A DNA stretch of 64,000 nt from Nigrospora sphaerica (lineage: Eukaryota > Ascomycota > Sordariomycetes > Amphisphaeriales > Apiosporaceae). The stretch lies in assembly GCA_018287875.1 (NCBI GenBank), contig JAGVVL010000001.1, forward strand, positions 4,774,001-4,838,000. The letters are read 5' to 3'. The notes beneath the pieces are model-generated. The model was given only the letters and a program-made list of their open reading frames with translations. It made no database searches and was not told where the DNA came from. This document shows, one piece after another, positions 10,230-22,800 of this stretch. The number at the start of each line of letters is the position of its first letter. Within the stretch, counting starts at the first letter, position 1. The position numbers and the translations under genes are program-made.

Positions 10230-13215
10230 TCAGAACAACTCGTCGTAGTCGTCCCACCCCAGCTGGTTATAAATGGATAGCGGGTTGGACTCGCTCGCCT
10301 TTGGCGCGACTGGTTTGATAGGCGTAACGACCGCGCGGTCAACAGCGCGTTTCTTCACGGGCGTGACCGTCGCAAAGCCTTCCAGCGAGCCGACCCGACC
10401 GACACACGGTCTCTTGGCTGCTGATGCTACAGATTGGCCGTCGCTTGGTGACGAAGGCATATGGATACCGCCGTCTCCTATCCGTGACGAGCTCGGGGGC
10501 GCCCCTGGAGACTGGGTTCGTTTCGGCGGTGCGGGAGAGGAAGCCAACACAACGCCATCGTCTGGAACCGGCCCTGACAGGGTCGGCTGTCTCAGGGCAG
10601 AGGGCCGAACAGGTGTAGCATTAATTTGCTCTTGGGGGGCCTTAAAGGATTTTGACAAAGCCGGAGATTCGTCAATCAAGAAGGCCGCATCCCTGTCTCG
10701 TTTCCTCGGCGTGGAAGACGGCACCATGGACCACGATGGCGGCACACGATCCGGGTCGGTCTTGGCGGGCGCAGAGGCCTTGTTTGCCGATTGAATGGAG
10801 GATTCCCGCCCCAAAACATCCCTGAATCTTGGACCGGCCGGTGTAGCTTTGACAATGTTCTGGGAGCCGATATACTGTGTCGGCTTCCTTGACTTTCTCA
10901 GTTGCGAAAGGCTTGTAGTCGCCCGCCTCTCCTCGGCCTCGGCCATGGCCTTACCCACAACTTCTCTATTCGGCTTCCTCAGACCAGATATAGCGTCATG
11001 TAACTCGGCTTGAACCTGGGCCTCTTTTTTCGCCTTCTCGCCCGTGGGCGTCCGCGTGGCGCGGATGGACGGAACATGATTAGAGTCTTTCGAATCACGA
11101 CGCGGTACATTCGCCGGTGGTGCCGATTCGCTGGCCTCGCGTTTCACCACAGGCAAAGTAGGGGTCGATGCAGATCTCATCAAAGCGATAACACCACTGG
11201 GCCCGCGGGATATACTCCGCCGATGCCGCTCTGTTTCTTTGGACAGTACGCGCTCGAGTGTCCGCGTTTGCTTGGGGACATCGGCTCTTTTAAGAGCCCC
11301 AGGTTGCAACCTGGATTTGACAGCCGGCTCGGGCCTTTTTGGCCTGGTCCTCGGAGGTGATGCCATAACCGGACCGCCAAGCTTTCGGTTCAGTGCGCTG
11401 CACTGAACCGGTAGCCGAGCTGAGAAGCTAGGGAAAGGTCAGCGATGCCCGGTCCCAAGTTCACCCCCGGATAGACGGATACACACAACGGAACAATAAT
11501 GTCGACGCAAAAGTCTCTAAGGGGATCCGAGCCGGACCTCTCCTTCTTGGCCTCATTGGGCTGTCCGGCCTGGGAGTCTTCCAGCATCTTGATCTCGTCT
11601 AGGGCCGTGGTCTGCCAGATGCTCAGGCGATCCGCATGGACATGGAGTAGCATGGGGAGATTGTGCTTGTTCCGTTTCTTGGCGGGTGGTTGTTTTGATG
11701 CTTCAGGGGTAGTCCCGTGACCTGGCAACTCCGGTAGCGGGCTGTCATTCTGGGTGCCAGGTTGTCTGAGAGACTCCAAAGCCAGAATCTCCAAGATGAG
11801 AATCATCTGGAGCTGAGTTTCCCTGGTCCGGAGGCAGGATATATGAAGTTTGGTTTCTTGCGGCAAGGTCGCCGTCGTGGCGCGGTCCTCGTCTTTGCGT
11901 CGTGGCTTATGTGCTGCCCACCATTTCTGGACATCTTCGTCTTCTCGTGGGTAGAGGCCATCTTTACTAAGCTTCATCTTCTTCGTCTTTCTCTGTTTAG
12001 TTTTGGATGCCAGCTCATCGGCCGAATCGACGGCGTGCAAATCCATTTTCCCGAGAATGGAAGGTACCGCCTCTCGGTACTTTTTGTCTATCTGGACCGT
12101 TGTTAATATGAGCCCCTTCAGGAATTCAATTAGATTATTCATGCTCGGGTTGGCGTCCTGATCCATGGGGCAAGCGGCGCGCGCCCTTGATAAAGGCCCT
12201 TTGGCGAAATATGCTAACGACCCCTGCACTTGTTAGCACCAACTTCCGGGGCCTCGTCTAGGCGTACGAACCATGGAATGGTACAATGTTTCGCGGTATT
12301 GATTCCTTATGTTTTCAAGGATAGTACCGGCTGAGGACTGGTCCGGCCGCGGGTCCAGTGCTGGCACGGCATCTAGCTGGCTTGCCACTCGCTGGCTCGG
12401 CACTTCCTGGCTCGGCACCTGCTGGCTTGACGCTTTGGGGTCTGACACTTGCTCGGTTGCGTTGCTACTGGGTAGGTTCGAACCAGGCTCGGTCCGGGGG
12501 AAGGGGGTTTCCTGCCCCTGGCTCCCCAGGGCGGCAGCGGGAGACCTCGCAGGCTTTTTGACCAAGGACTGGATTGCCTCGATGGCAAGTCGCCGGCTCT
12601 TAGTCTCCCTATGCAGCTGGGGGGTTGTCAGGGGCAAAGGATCTTTTGCCTGGGCGGACAAGTCCTCCCACGGCTTGATCAGCTTGGTGTACGCCACGGT
12701 AGCATGGTGGCTTAGTTGTTGCAGGTCTACCCAGCTGCCCAGTTTGCACAGAGAGTAGAGCTGGCTGCTCTGGCGTTCGAGAGCATAGATGGTCTGGTCA
12801 GTCTCCAAGCGAGCGATGAGGATAACGGGGCGGGCCCCCATGCGGCCTTCGAGTTCCAGAACACGGATGGTCGACTCAAAGAAGCGGGCGCGCTCGAAGG
12901 CTCCATGGGGCAGGGCAAGGTCCAGACAGGAGAGTGGTAACCACTCCCGGGGAAGAACCATCAGCGGTTGCAGGCTGCGAGGCCTGACGGAAAGTTTCGG
13001 CGGGTGAGGCTAGATAGACATGGCCACTTAGCGCCGCCCGAGGTGGCCCGTTGCGGGTGTTCTGTTCTCACCTTGACCACGACTGGGTGCTTCAGCAAAT
13101 CCTCGGTAGCGGCGTGGTCATCATGCTTGCGCTTCCTGCCGGAGGCGCCGGGTCTAGGCGGCCCGGACGGGGGAGGCGCAAGCTTGCCATCACGCCGTGT
13201 GCTTGTGAAGGACAT
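10230..13215 (-). CDS. sld3: DNA replication initiation factor Sld3
   Basis: Four exons on the minus strand: 13215-13072, 13009-12272, 12223-11487 and 11427-10230, totalling 938 residues in frame. The introns are 62, 48 and 59 bases; the 48-base one contains an in-frame TAA and a GCTAAC branch site. Splicing rebuilds family landmarks: an N-terminal segment with LPREWLPLSCLDL, a central Sld3/Treslin-type domain starting at GSLAYFAKGPLSRARAA (residue 295 onward) with FSARLP and NRKLGGPV across the third junction, and a conserved acidic tail ending SIYNQLGWDDYDELF. The disordered C-terminal part has four S/T-P-x-K/R motifs (Thr 779, 811, 895, 908). In yeast, Sld3 loads Cdc45 on origins and, once phosphorylated by CDK, binds Dpb11; the same role is inferred. 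ATG 13215 is the first ATG in its frame. It is divergent from ssk2. Confidence 0.87.
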
Positions 13216-15279
13216 GGGAACGGCCAGTCCGGGCCCATTGGCAGAGATGGCGTACAGTAACCGCACAGGAGAGCAGGGCCGGTGCAGCAGCTGGGAGGAG
13301 ACGAACTGGCTCCCTGGCAACTAATCGGGTAGCCCTACGTGCGGCACCCGAACATGGATGTCACCCAATGCCCGGCACACCTGATAGATTGGGCTGTTAT
13401 CGGAGACGAGAACGATGCGATAAAGCCCGGACGCGCGCAGTGACACTTTTCGGGGCAGCAGTTGGCTACTTTATTAGGCCGACGCGGTCGCGCGCGCGAA
13501 GTCGCGTGCAAAGAGCCGCAGCGCGGGCACTAAATCCACTGTCCCCCATTAGGGTCGATCCCATGCCGGCATGGGGCCCGGAAACAAAGAACTGTGCACA
13601 TAAATTACACGGCACATCTTATGTGCTGCCCATGCTACTTAGGGTAAGTACATCAAGTAGGTAGTAGGTAAACAACTAGGCACCCTGGCTACCTATCTCT
13701 ACGATTACCTCGGTACTTCTCAAGTACATCTGTACTTATTTACCTTGGTAAACACTCAACACTGCACTTTGTTTGGCTGTCATACTAGAATCGAGCAGGT
13801 AAGCATGAGGGTGGTTTTCATGGCAGGCGACTATGGCTGCTATGGGCAGGGTTGGCATCCTGTGGTTTGTGTACCTGCGTAACCAACAACCTTAAGAAAG
13901 CGATGCGGGAGCCATGGGGTTTCTCTGTAAGGACTGATCGACTTCAGAAGCCGGAAAGTTTGGACCGGCCCATAGGTACCTGAACTAGGATGGGGAATAC
14001 TTACTCTATGCGCCAACGTGTACGGGGATGGTTGTACCCGACCCGTTCCGTGCGTACATATGTGCTTGCGTACCACATGGCCTCCCCAGCCGCCGGGCGA
14101 TTAAGAAAGCGCAAATCGAACTTCTCGTCATCCGTAACATGAAACAATCTCGACGTTGCCTCCTCGCCATGCATGATGTCAACGACTACTGTGTAAGGTG
14201 GCCCTACCAGGGGGTCCATCTCAGCCTGTGCGGCTGGTGAGCGTTGTACCGTAGGGTCCCCCTCCTGGTTTCTATAAACGCGTAACCTGTGTAATGAGCG
14301 AAGTCCTCCAAGTCGTTCGGGTGAGAGAGCAGGTGGTCGGCTGTTCACGGCAAGGTGCCAGGCAAGCTAGAGATACCTGTCATGCTTGCACCCATGCTCC
14401 CATGGTTGAGAGATTCTTCACGTCGACGTATGGCCGGGAAGCCGGTCGACCCAGTTGCGGTCGCAGCCAAGCTACCGGGCAACAGGGCTGCAGAATCGGG
14501 GTTTGGGTGGTGCATCGTCTTCCCGTGAATGATTAGTCCCTGCCACCCTAGAGTCTGGGCAGAACGGCCGCCAGGCGAGCCAGGGAGCGAGGACTATGAT
14601 CCATGGATTGAATGGGCGACAGCAGACGGGCGGAAGAATGAACCTATCGTCTGATTTTAAAACCAAAACCATCGCGATCGCCGCTGCTGTTTCTCTTCTT
14701 CGTGTCGCCTGCCTATCCCCAGTCGATTGATCTACGACGTGCCTGTTGCTACTGTATCCATCCTTACCTGCTAGGTATGTACATCCCGCCTCTACGTGGA
14801 TCCTAGTACATGGCTATATCCCAAGCCTCTCATCTGGGGTTAATGTACTTTATGTACATGATAGTCGAAGCCTACTTACACCTTTACGTTGTCAGTACTT
14901 CCTCTGCCGCTGTACCTCAAGTGGCCCCGGCCGGGCCAGCCACCCCAAATCGCTCCTCCTCAACATCCATCCATCTCCATATGAGCCAGAGCGCCAGCCA
15001 CACAGCAGCCCGAGAACCGGTGATCGCCTAGCTACCGCTTCGATTCTGTTGACTCGTGCTCCTACATCTTTCCCCCCTGGTTGGCTCCATCCTTGCTCAA
15101 TGTCTTGTCTTGCGAAACCGTGACACTTTCCCACTTTTCCGAGCTGAAGAAACCTTCGCGCCGTGGGTGGAGGGTCCATCCTCTCTTGCAGCCCTGCCTG
15201 CCCCGAAAGACGGCCAACGCCTCGACGACTGCTTCTCCAATCCCCCCCCCCCTCCGCCAGTCTGCGGCAGCCAGCCACC
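13216..15279. promoter_or_regulatory. Divergent intergenic region between sld3 and ssk2
   Basis: About 2.1 kb shared upstream region. It contains clusters of GTAC, TACCT and AGGTA motifs at 13627-13760 and 14745-14890. A seven-codon upstream ORF (15100-15123) would lie in the ssk2 leader if transcription starts before it. No coding signal was found. Confidence 0.5.
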
Positions 15280-18200
15280 ATGTCCAGCGAAACGTCCCCC
15301 CGCGCGGTGCGCTTCTCCCAGGCCGAGGCCGAGAAGATGGCCGACAAGCTCAGCCACCCGCGTCCGAACCTCACCACCACCGACTCCGAAGGATCGGGCT
15401 CCTCGCTTGACTACACGCCCGACCCCAATGACCCGGCCGAGCTCGAACGCCAGGACGAGCTGGGGTCGCTCGCACACTATGCCAACGGGGGAGGCAGCCA
15501 CGCAGGCTCCGTCGCCTCGCTCGCCCCCAACTCTCTGGCCAACAGCACCAGCACCCGCCAACGCATGGCCATGGCCGCCAGCGACGCGAACGGCGCGGCC
15601 ACCACACCCACCACCAGCACGAGCAGCCGCCAGTCCCAGCCACGGCCCTTGCCCCTCGCCCGCACCCCTTCGAGCACCTACGCGCCGCAGAGAGGGCCCG
15701 GTGGCAACCCGGCGCCCTATGCCATCAACACCCGCTCCGGCTCGCGTCCGCGGCGCAACGACGACCCCGCCGATAAGTTTCGCAACCAGGAGCCAGCCTA
15801 CTTGCGCATGATGCGCCAGGACGTCAACCAGAACGGCTACTTCGACCCCTACACCCCGAGCTTGGATTACACCGATGACGAGTCCGAGGACGAGACCCCC
15901 TCGTCCGAGGGCGTTTTCGACGAGCGCTACAACGAAGAAACCATCATGTTCTACAACAACGACGAGAACGATATCCACCCGACCGAGGACGACATCAAGG
16001 ACCCCGCGAACCGCGAACGACTGGAATGGCACGGCATGCTGGCTGCCGTTCTGACGGGAGACGTCGTCAGGCAGGAAAAGAAGCGCCTTATAGGTTCGTC
16101 GGACCAGCAAGGTGGCAAGACGGCGCACAAGGCCGAGCTATGGGTCGGCATCAGGGCCAAAGTATGCGGCCGCCTCCTTGCCGTGCAGAGAAGGATGGTG
16201 GAAGAGGCCCGCGGGAACCTGGACCGCACCATCGACGAGATCATTCGATTCGAAGTAAAGGGCGAGAGCGAGGCCGGTAAGCCCCCGATCGAACAGATCC
16301 GAGATGTGGTCAAGAAGATCGAGAAGTGCGAGAGTCTGTACCCCTCTTGGCAGGCGCTGGGGGCCGAGCACAACACGGCCCTCTCGCCGGCCTTTCAAGA
16401 AGCCTCGGACGCCGTGCTGTCGTGGTACAACACCAATGAACTGATTAACACCGAGCTGGCCATCCTCAAGAAATGGGTCGGCAACGACAACCTGGATTTT
16501 CACATGAAGAAGCAGCGATCGCCGAGCACCAACGGCCTCAGCGACGAGACTTCCTTCTTGGACCGGCTCATGAAGGAGGACGGCCTCAAATCGCTACATG
16601 ACGACAGCGGCGACAACGGCCACGAAAGGCAGAGAAATGCCGCCAAGACCAAGACGCTCGTGCGCCGAAGCATGCTCTCGGCCATATCGACCACCATTGC
16701 CAAGGCAAAGGACACCCTCATCGTGAACTCGGCAGCCTTTAAGAAACGGCACCTTCCGCCCTACATCGAGGAGATACTCACCCTCATCAGCTTTCCGTAT
16801 CGCCTCATCGAGGAGATCATCAAAGTGCGGCTTGCGTACGCAAGGAAGATGAAGGAGACGGCGCAGCAGAACTCGATTCTGCAAGATCAGCTCATCTCGC
16901 AATTCCAGATTTTGTTGAAGCTCGCCATTCGCATCAAACAGGAGTGCTTGACAGTGCTGCAGCCCCAGCCAGGGTGGCAGCTGCCGCCGTGTATCGACGA
17001 CTCGTTCGACCAAGTCGTTCTGGAAGCCTTGAAGTACTATTTCAAGATGCTGAACTGGAAGCTGAGCAGAAACAAGAACACCTTCAAAGAAGCCGAGGTG
17101 CTGTTTCAGGAATGGGACTTTGCCAATGAGATCGGCCGGAATCTCCAGGGGGGCGATATCGAGGTGGCCGAGCAGTTTAGTACGCTGACGTTCAAGGCGC
17201 TCCACCGCCTCAGCCAAACGTTCGAGCGTGAGCTCCAACGGAAACCCAAGGAGACGGTCGATGCGATGAGCAAGCGCTACAAGCAGATTCTGGAGTCGGT
17301 TCGGGTACGGCAAAGGATGCTGCAGCGTTTCTCGCGCATGCTGAGCGATCACTACGAAAATGCTTCGGATCTTAGCATCGCCTTCGGACCTGATGAGCTC
17401 CAAAACTTTTACGAGCGCCTTTCGGTCAGCGGCCACTTCCTTGTCGACGAAATCGACGGTATCCAGATCGTAGCCTCTCCAGCTCTGGTCGGACGTGACG
17501 ACGAAGTCCAGACCATCCTGAGGACCTGTTTCCACGAGCAGATCCCCGAAGACCCGACGGACCCGTACGTCCTCATCTTGCGGCCCGAGACACCGCTGCA
17601 ATGGTTTGGCAACCGCAGTACGCAGCCGCTCAACATCGACTCGACCGACCTCAAGGTGGGCCAGATGCGTCTCATAGCCGACGGCTCCCAGTACCGGCTT
17701 GCCAATGCCAGAAAAGCCTTTCTGGAGTCGATCGACCGGCACCTCGACCTTGTGGTCGAACAACGGTCGAATCTGCAAAAGGTCAACTCGCGGTTGATGG
17801 AGATACGGCGCGTGGCCTTCAAGTTGTCCAACACGTTCATGGACAGCGTGGAGACGATCCGGAAGCAGACGGAGGGTCTGGACTGTGCCGAGCTGATCCA
17901 GACCTGCTTCGTCTTTGCCACGGAATTCGGCCAGCGATCTCTCATCAGCATGGACAGTAACCGGCGCCAGATGAACAACATGAAACTCACCAAGCTGGCG
18001 CTGGACTGGGTAAGTTTTATATGTGACGACTGCGCCGTTACCGACCGCAAATCGTTCCGCTGGGCTGTACCGGCGCTGGAATTCGCCATGGGCATGACGC
18101 GGGGGCGGCATATTCTGGGCCTCGACCCCGCCGAGTACGCCAGGCTGCGGGCCAAAGTTTCCGGCTGCATGTCACTGCTCATCTCTCACTTTGATATCTT

Positions 18201-19479
18201 AGGGGCCAAGTCCAACCAGGCGGCCCAGTCGGAGAGGGAACGAATCGAAGCCCTCGTGGGCCAGTTCAAGAGAATGGACAAGAATCGCACCCTGGATGAC
18301 GAAGAGGCGACCAAATTCGTCCAGGAGCAGCGTGTGGAAAAGCTTGCCAGTATCGACGAGAGCCAGCGTCAAGCCGTGGCCGAGCGGCAAGGGCTAGGAC
18401 GGGTGCTGGAGTTCTCCAACGAGGTTGACCGCTCGCTTGCCTTCCTCTCGTCGTCTGCGACCAATGTCACGATGCGGTGGCAGCAGGGTCACTTTGTCGG
18501 CGGCGGGACCTTTGGCAACGTCTATGCCGCAATGAACCTCGACACGGGTCATCTGATGGCCGTCAAAGAGATTCGTCTCCAGGACCCCAAACTGATCCCG
18601 CAGGTCGCCACCCAGATTCGCGATGAAATGGGCGTCCTCGAAGTTCTCGACCATCCCAACGTGGTGTCCTACTACGGTATCGAGGTCCACCGTGACCGTG
18701 TTTACATCTTTATGGAGTTCTGTTCTGGTGGGTCGCTTGCGAACCTCCTCGAGCACGGCCGTATCGAGGACGAGCAGGTCACCATGGTGTACGCGCTGCA
18801 GCTGTTAGAAGGTCTCGCCTACCTTCACGAGAGCGGCATTGCCCACCGCGATATAAAGCCAGAGAGTGAGCGCCCGCCGCGCCCCCCCCCCTGAACCCGA
18901 CGCCCTGGCTGCAAGCTAACTGGAGGCACAGACATTCTCCTCGATCACAACGGCGTGATCAAGTACGTCGATTTCGGCGCCGCCAAGGTTATTGCACGGC
19001 AGGGCCGCACCCTGGTGCATGGTGCTGCCGCCACAATACAGCCCAACCGGTCCATGACGGGAACGCCCATGTACATGTCGCCCGAGGTCATCAAGGGCGA
19101 GAACCCCGGCCGCGCCGGGGCCGTCGATGTGTGGTCACTCGGCTGCGTCATTCTCGAGATGGTGACGGGTCGCCGGCCGTGGTCCAACCTCGACAACGAG
19201 TGGGCCATCATGTACAACATCGCGCAGGGCAATCCGCCACAACTCCCTGGCCCCGACCAGCTCAGTGCCCAGGGCATTGACTTCCTGACGCGCTGCTTTG
19301 TGCGCGATCCCCGGAAACGCGCCAGCGCCGTAGAACTGTTGCAGCATGAGTGGATGATGTGTATCCGCAGCCAGGTCGTCGAGCCGCCCACGCCCTCTGA
19401 CACCAGCAGCAACTCGGCGCAAAGCACGCCACACCCCAGCAATGGCAGCAGCCGCTACGGCGCCGATGGATTTTCTTAG
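15280..19479 (+). CDS. ssk2: HOG-pathway MAP kinase kinase kinase (Ssk2/OS-4 type)
   Basis: Two exons, 15280-18865 and 18932-19479, give 1377 residues. The 66-base intron has a GTGAGC donor and a GCTAAC branch site, and splits the catalytic loop: HRDIKPE before it, then NILLDHNG after. The long N-terminal region (about 1-1065) carries the family's regulatory part, including ERLEWHGMLAAVLTGDV near residue 245. The kinase domain (about 1070-1320) shows glycine loop GGGTFGNV (about 1074), AVK lysine (about 1094), HRD (about 1188), DFG (about 1208) and MSPEV in the activation segment. Length and architecture match Ssk2/Ssk22 of yeast, OS-4 of Neurospora and SskB of Aspergillus, which activate the Pbs2-Hog1 cascade in osmotic stress. 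ATG 15280 sits in a strong context (CAGCCACCATG); the open frame extends upstream but without a better ATG. Confidence 0.93.
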
Positions 19480-20573
19480 GCGGAACGTCCGGCACCCGGT
19501 GGCGCGCTCCGTCTCGCTCATGTTGCCGAAGGGGAAGCGTACTGCGTAAGCAACACCTGCTGTCCCCTTACTACCCTTCCCGCACGAGCCCCTCCCGTTG
19601 TGGTCCCCTCCCTCTTCGTCTCTGTCGTTTTGGTCTGGGTGTGCTCCGAGAACGCTTCAAGGACACCTTCTTGGGGAGACTACTGACTCTGGGTGAAGCT
19701 GGCTCGAGAGATCGAACGTGCTGAGTCGGGTTGCGTTGCGACCACGGCAAGCCTGGCGGGAAGCCCCTTGCCTGCCGGGGGCCACGTAGGGCTCCGCTTA
19801 GCCCAAGGCGGACGTGGCGGGAACTGGCGGCCCACGAATCAAGGCCCGGACTTGACGATGACCGACACCAGCGAGGCGGACCGTGGCAATACCAGCACTG
19901 GTACGGCGCACAGACCGGCGCTATTGAGGCGTTGACGGCCCCCCGGGAAAGCCGGGGCAAGGCCGGAAAGTTATTCGTCAACCCCAAGTGACCTAGACGG
20001 CTCTTCCAGCTCGCCCGAGCCGGGAATAGGTGGTACCGATCTAGCAGAATCAACCTTTGCTCTGGGCGAAGCACGCGGGAGGGGCCATTTTCTCCATGAG
20101 GCATGATGTGGGAGTCGGGGAGAGCTCCGTATGGGCCGAGTCGTGGAATCTTTCAAAACGAATTACCACGGTCGGGGTTACGGGCTACCCTTAGGAGGGC
20201 GCCGGCAGCGATGCACAGAATCGAGCTCCAATGCTACCAACCTGGAGGCGGAGACATTGCATAAAGCCATCCTGGTCCTCCTGGCCAACTCACTTAGACG
20301 TGGCTAGGCGTCGTGGCGCAAAAACAACAGGTATAATATATATATATATGCATGTGTATTCATGTGCGACGAACCAGCTTTTACCTGGCCTTCTTACTTT
20401 TCCATCGCAGTCATCGTTGGTCTTTTGCGTACGGGCAAGGGCGTGCGCGCGCTGCCGAGAATGGCTGTGATTAAGGGATGGACTTTTCCACCACCCACGC
20501 TCCTCAACGGCATATCCCCCCCCCCACAATATATTTGGGTCGTCCACCCTCTCTCTTCCCCTGTACAGGGCGC
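19480..20573. other. Convergent intergenic region with TA repeat
   Basis: About 1.1 kb between the 3' ends of ssk2 and the carboxylesterase gene. It holds a TA dinucleotide tract (20332-20349) and otherwise nothing recognisable. Confidence 0.5.
20332..20349. repeat. TA dinucleotide tract
   Basis: Alternating TA over about 18 bases, standing out in GC-rich surroundings. Confidence 0.7.
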
Positions 20574-22536
20574 CTAGTTGCCGAGGACGGTGAGAGAGTT
20601 TTCGATGAGCCAGTTGATGCCCTCAGCGCGGTAGTCGTCGATCTCGACGTAGCTGCCGCCGCCCTTGGCGGCGAAGACCATGTTCTGACCGACGCCGCCG
20701 CCGGCCGTCAGGTTGTAGGCGGGCCAGGCGGGGAGCTGGGCGGCCTGGGCGGCGGCGCCATTGGGGTCGAGGCCGGTGACGAAGTTGACCCAGGCGGTGG
20801 ACATGGCCTTGGCGAGGTCGGTGTAGGTGGCGACGCCGGGGGCGTCGGCGGGGAAGGGGAGAGCGCCGGGGGCGTAGCCGACGCCGGCAAGGTTGGCGAA
20901 GACGTAGGCGACCTCGAAGAAGTGGGCCGACGAGACCGAGGCAGGCACACCCACCACGCCCGCGTCGAAGCGGTAGCTCCACGACGGCAGGCCCGCTGCC
21001 GCCCAGGCCTTGCTCGCGCGCCGCCGGCAGTACGCCATCGACAGGTCGCCAAACAGCGCGTTGCTGCGTCGGTACTGCAATCCGAGCCGCGCGGCGTCGG
21101 GGCTAGCGGGCGTGATGACCTCGGGCCACGACGCGAGCGACGGGATGCCCCGGCTCTGGATGTTGGGGTACACGTACATGAGCTCGTCTACGAGCTCCTG
21201 CTCCGACTTGCCCGAGGCCGCGACCGCGGCCTCGCTGAGCACGCTCTTCCGGATGGCGGCTGCCAAGTCGGCGTCTGTGTTGATGCCCGGCTGGCCGAAC
21301 GAGGTGCCCTCGTCCGTGTTGTGGCCGATTAGGACGGAGATCTTGGGAAACTTGGCTTGCGAGATCTATCAAATCACAATGAGTATTTTATACGAATGCC
21401 GTGAGTGATGCCAGTATTTACCTGGTTGGCCGTGTAGTCGGCGAAGAAGTCACCGTCGAACTGAGGCGCCCAGGGGCCCGGGGCCGCCGTGCCGTTGAGG
21501 ACCGTGTTGATCTCGTCGAAGGGGAGGGCGCGGATGCAGGTAATGACCTCGGCCGTGCCCACCATGGGCGCGCAGGTCGTGTTCGTGACGAGGGCGTCAA
21601 ACACGGCCTGCGGGGCCACCGTGTTGTTGAAGCCGCCCGGGAAGCGTGTGGGAATGACGCCACCAAAGCCCGACTGGGCAATCGCTCCTCGGAAGAGCCC
21701 GTCGTCGCGGCCTGGGGATCGGGGGTTAGCGGGAACCCCTAAGCATGAATGGGGAAGGGCATACGTACCGTTGTAGGCAAACACCTGAGCGCTAACCGAC
21801 TCGGCCCCGGAGCTCTCGCCCCAGATGGTCACCTTGTCGGGAGAGCCGCCGAAAGCGGCAATGTTCTCGTTAACCCACCGCAAGGCTAGGCGCTGGTCCA
21901 GGAAGCCAATGTTGGCAATCCCGGCGTCCATGGCTTGCTTTCCCTGCGGGAAGCCAAAGGCCGAGAGACGATAGTTCAGGCTGACACCGATCATAGGGGT
22001 ACCTTGCTTGACGCTCTCCTCGACGATGAAGCTCAGGTTATACCTGGCGTATCAGCCGCGTCAGCAGATGCACCCGCCGGCCGTCACGGCAGTAGAGAGG
22101 GTGGGAGGGATACGTACCGCTTGTCGGCCGAGCCACCCATGAAGAGGCCGCCGCCGTGGATCCAGACGGCCACGGGGAGGTCGGCCGTATCGGAGAGACC
22201 GGCGGGCCGGACCACGTTGAGGTACAAGCAGTCCTCGGAGACCTCGTAGCCGACCATGTCACCGCCGTAGCCGACGCAGTGCTTGGGATAGGCAGTGGCC
22301 TCGCGGCTGTCTTGCCAAGTGCCGTTCAGACTCTGGGCCTGCGTCCATCGCTCGGCCTTTTGGGCATAGGGCATGCCGAGGAAGAAATCCTGGTTGTACC
22401 CGGGCGCGTGGACACCCGAGTAGGTACCATTCTTTACCGTGACAGCAGGCGCCGGGTTAGGGGCACCGTCCTCGGCCACGGGAAGGGCGAGGACGGGGCT
22501 GATGCAGCAGCCAGCGAGCAGCGAGAGCAGCAACAT
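20574..22536 (-). CDS. Secreted type-B carboxylesterase/lipase
   Basis: Four exons: 22536-22118, 22043-21769, 21711-21422 and 21365-20574, giving 591 residues in frame. Introns are 74, 57 and 56 bases with GTACGT, GTACGT and GTAAAT donors. A hydrophobic N-terminus ending near SPVLALP looks like a signal peptide, so secretion is likely. Family landmarks are EDCLYLNV, the oxyanion-hole loop HGGGLFMGG, the nucleophile elbow GESSG with Ser217, acidic partner Glu347 in HNTDEGTSF, and His476 in [10 protein letters not shown], so the catalytic triad is complete. This is the alpha/beta-hydrolase carboxylesterase type B family (cholinesterase/Candida rugosa-type lipase); the substrate cannot be told from sequence. 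ATG 22536 is the first ATG in frame, about 95 bases after a TATA-like box. Confidence 0.92.
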
Positions 22537-22628
22537 GGCGACGGGAGTGGCCAAAGAAGGACTTGGACAAGGACGGAAGACGTAGCTTGTGCCCGAGCAT
22601 ACACACACAAGTCGTGCCGGTGCGATGG

Positions 22629-22636
22629 TATTTATG
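22629..22636 (-). promoter_or_regulatory. TATA-like box of carboxylesterase gene
   Basis: CATAAATA on the minus strand lies about 95 bases before the ATG at 22536, a suitable distance for a core promoter. No transcript evidence is available. Confidence 0.4.
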
Positions 22637-22747
22637 CCCGCCCGCCCCGCCCTGCTGTCGCTGTCGCTGGCCCCTGGGCCCTCATGACGTTCTCTAGGCC
22701 CGCCTCCTCTTTCCACCTCCCAGGTCCAGGCCCTCGAGTAGAAAATC

Positions 22748-22800
22748 CCAGAAACCCCAGAAACCCCAGAAACCCCAGACCTCTAACCCCGGACCTCGGG
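22748..22800 (-). repeat. Nine-base minisatellite with regular G-runs
   Basis: Three exact tandem copies of a 9-base unit (gaaacccca on plus), flanked by further C-runs, give five evenly spaced G-runs on the minus strand. That is compatible with a G-quadruplex about 210-265 bases upstream of the carboxylesterase ATG. Confidence 0.8.

Noticed and set aside
12475..12486. Perfect B-box-like GGTTCGAACC
   Set aside because: It lies in the sld3 coding sequence and is simply a palindrome; no tRNA fold around it.
16594..18111. 505-codon open frame on the minus strand
   Set aside because: Antisense shadow of the ssk2 coding sequence, without any domain of its own.
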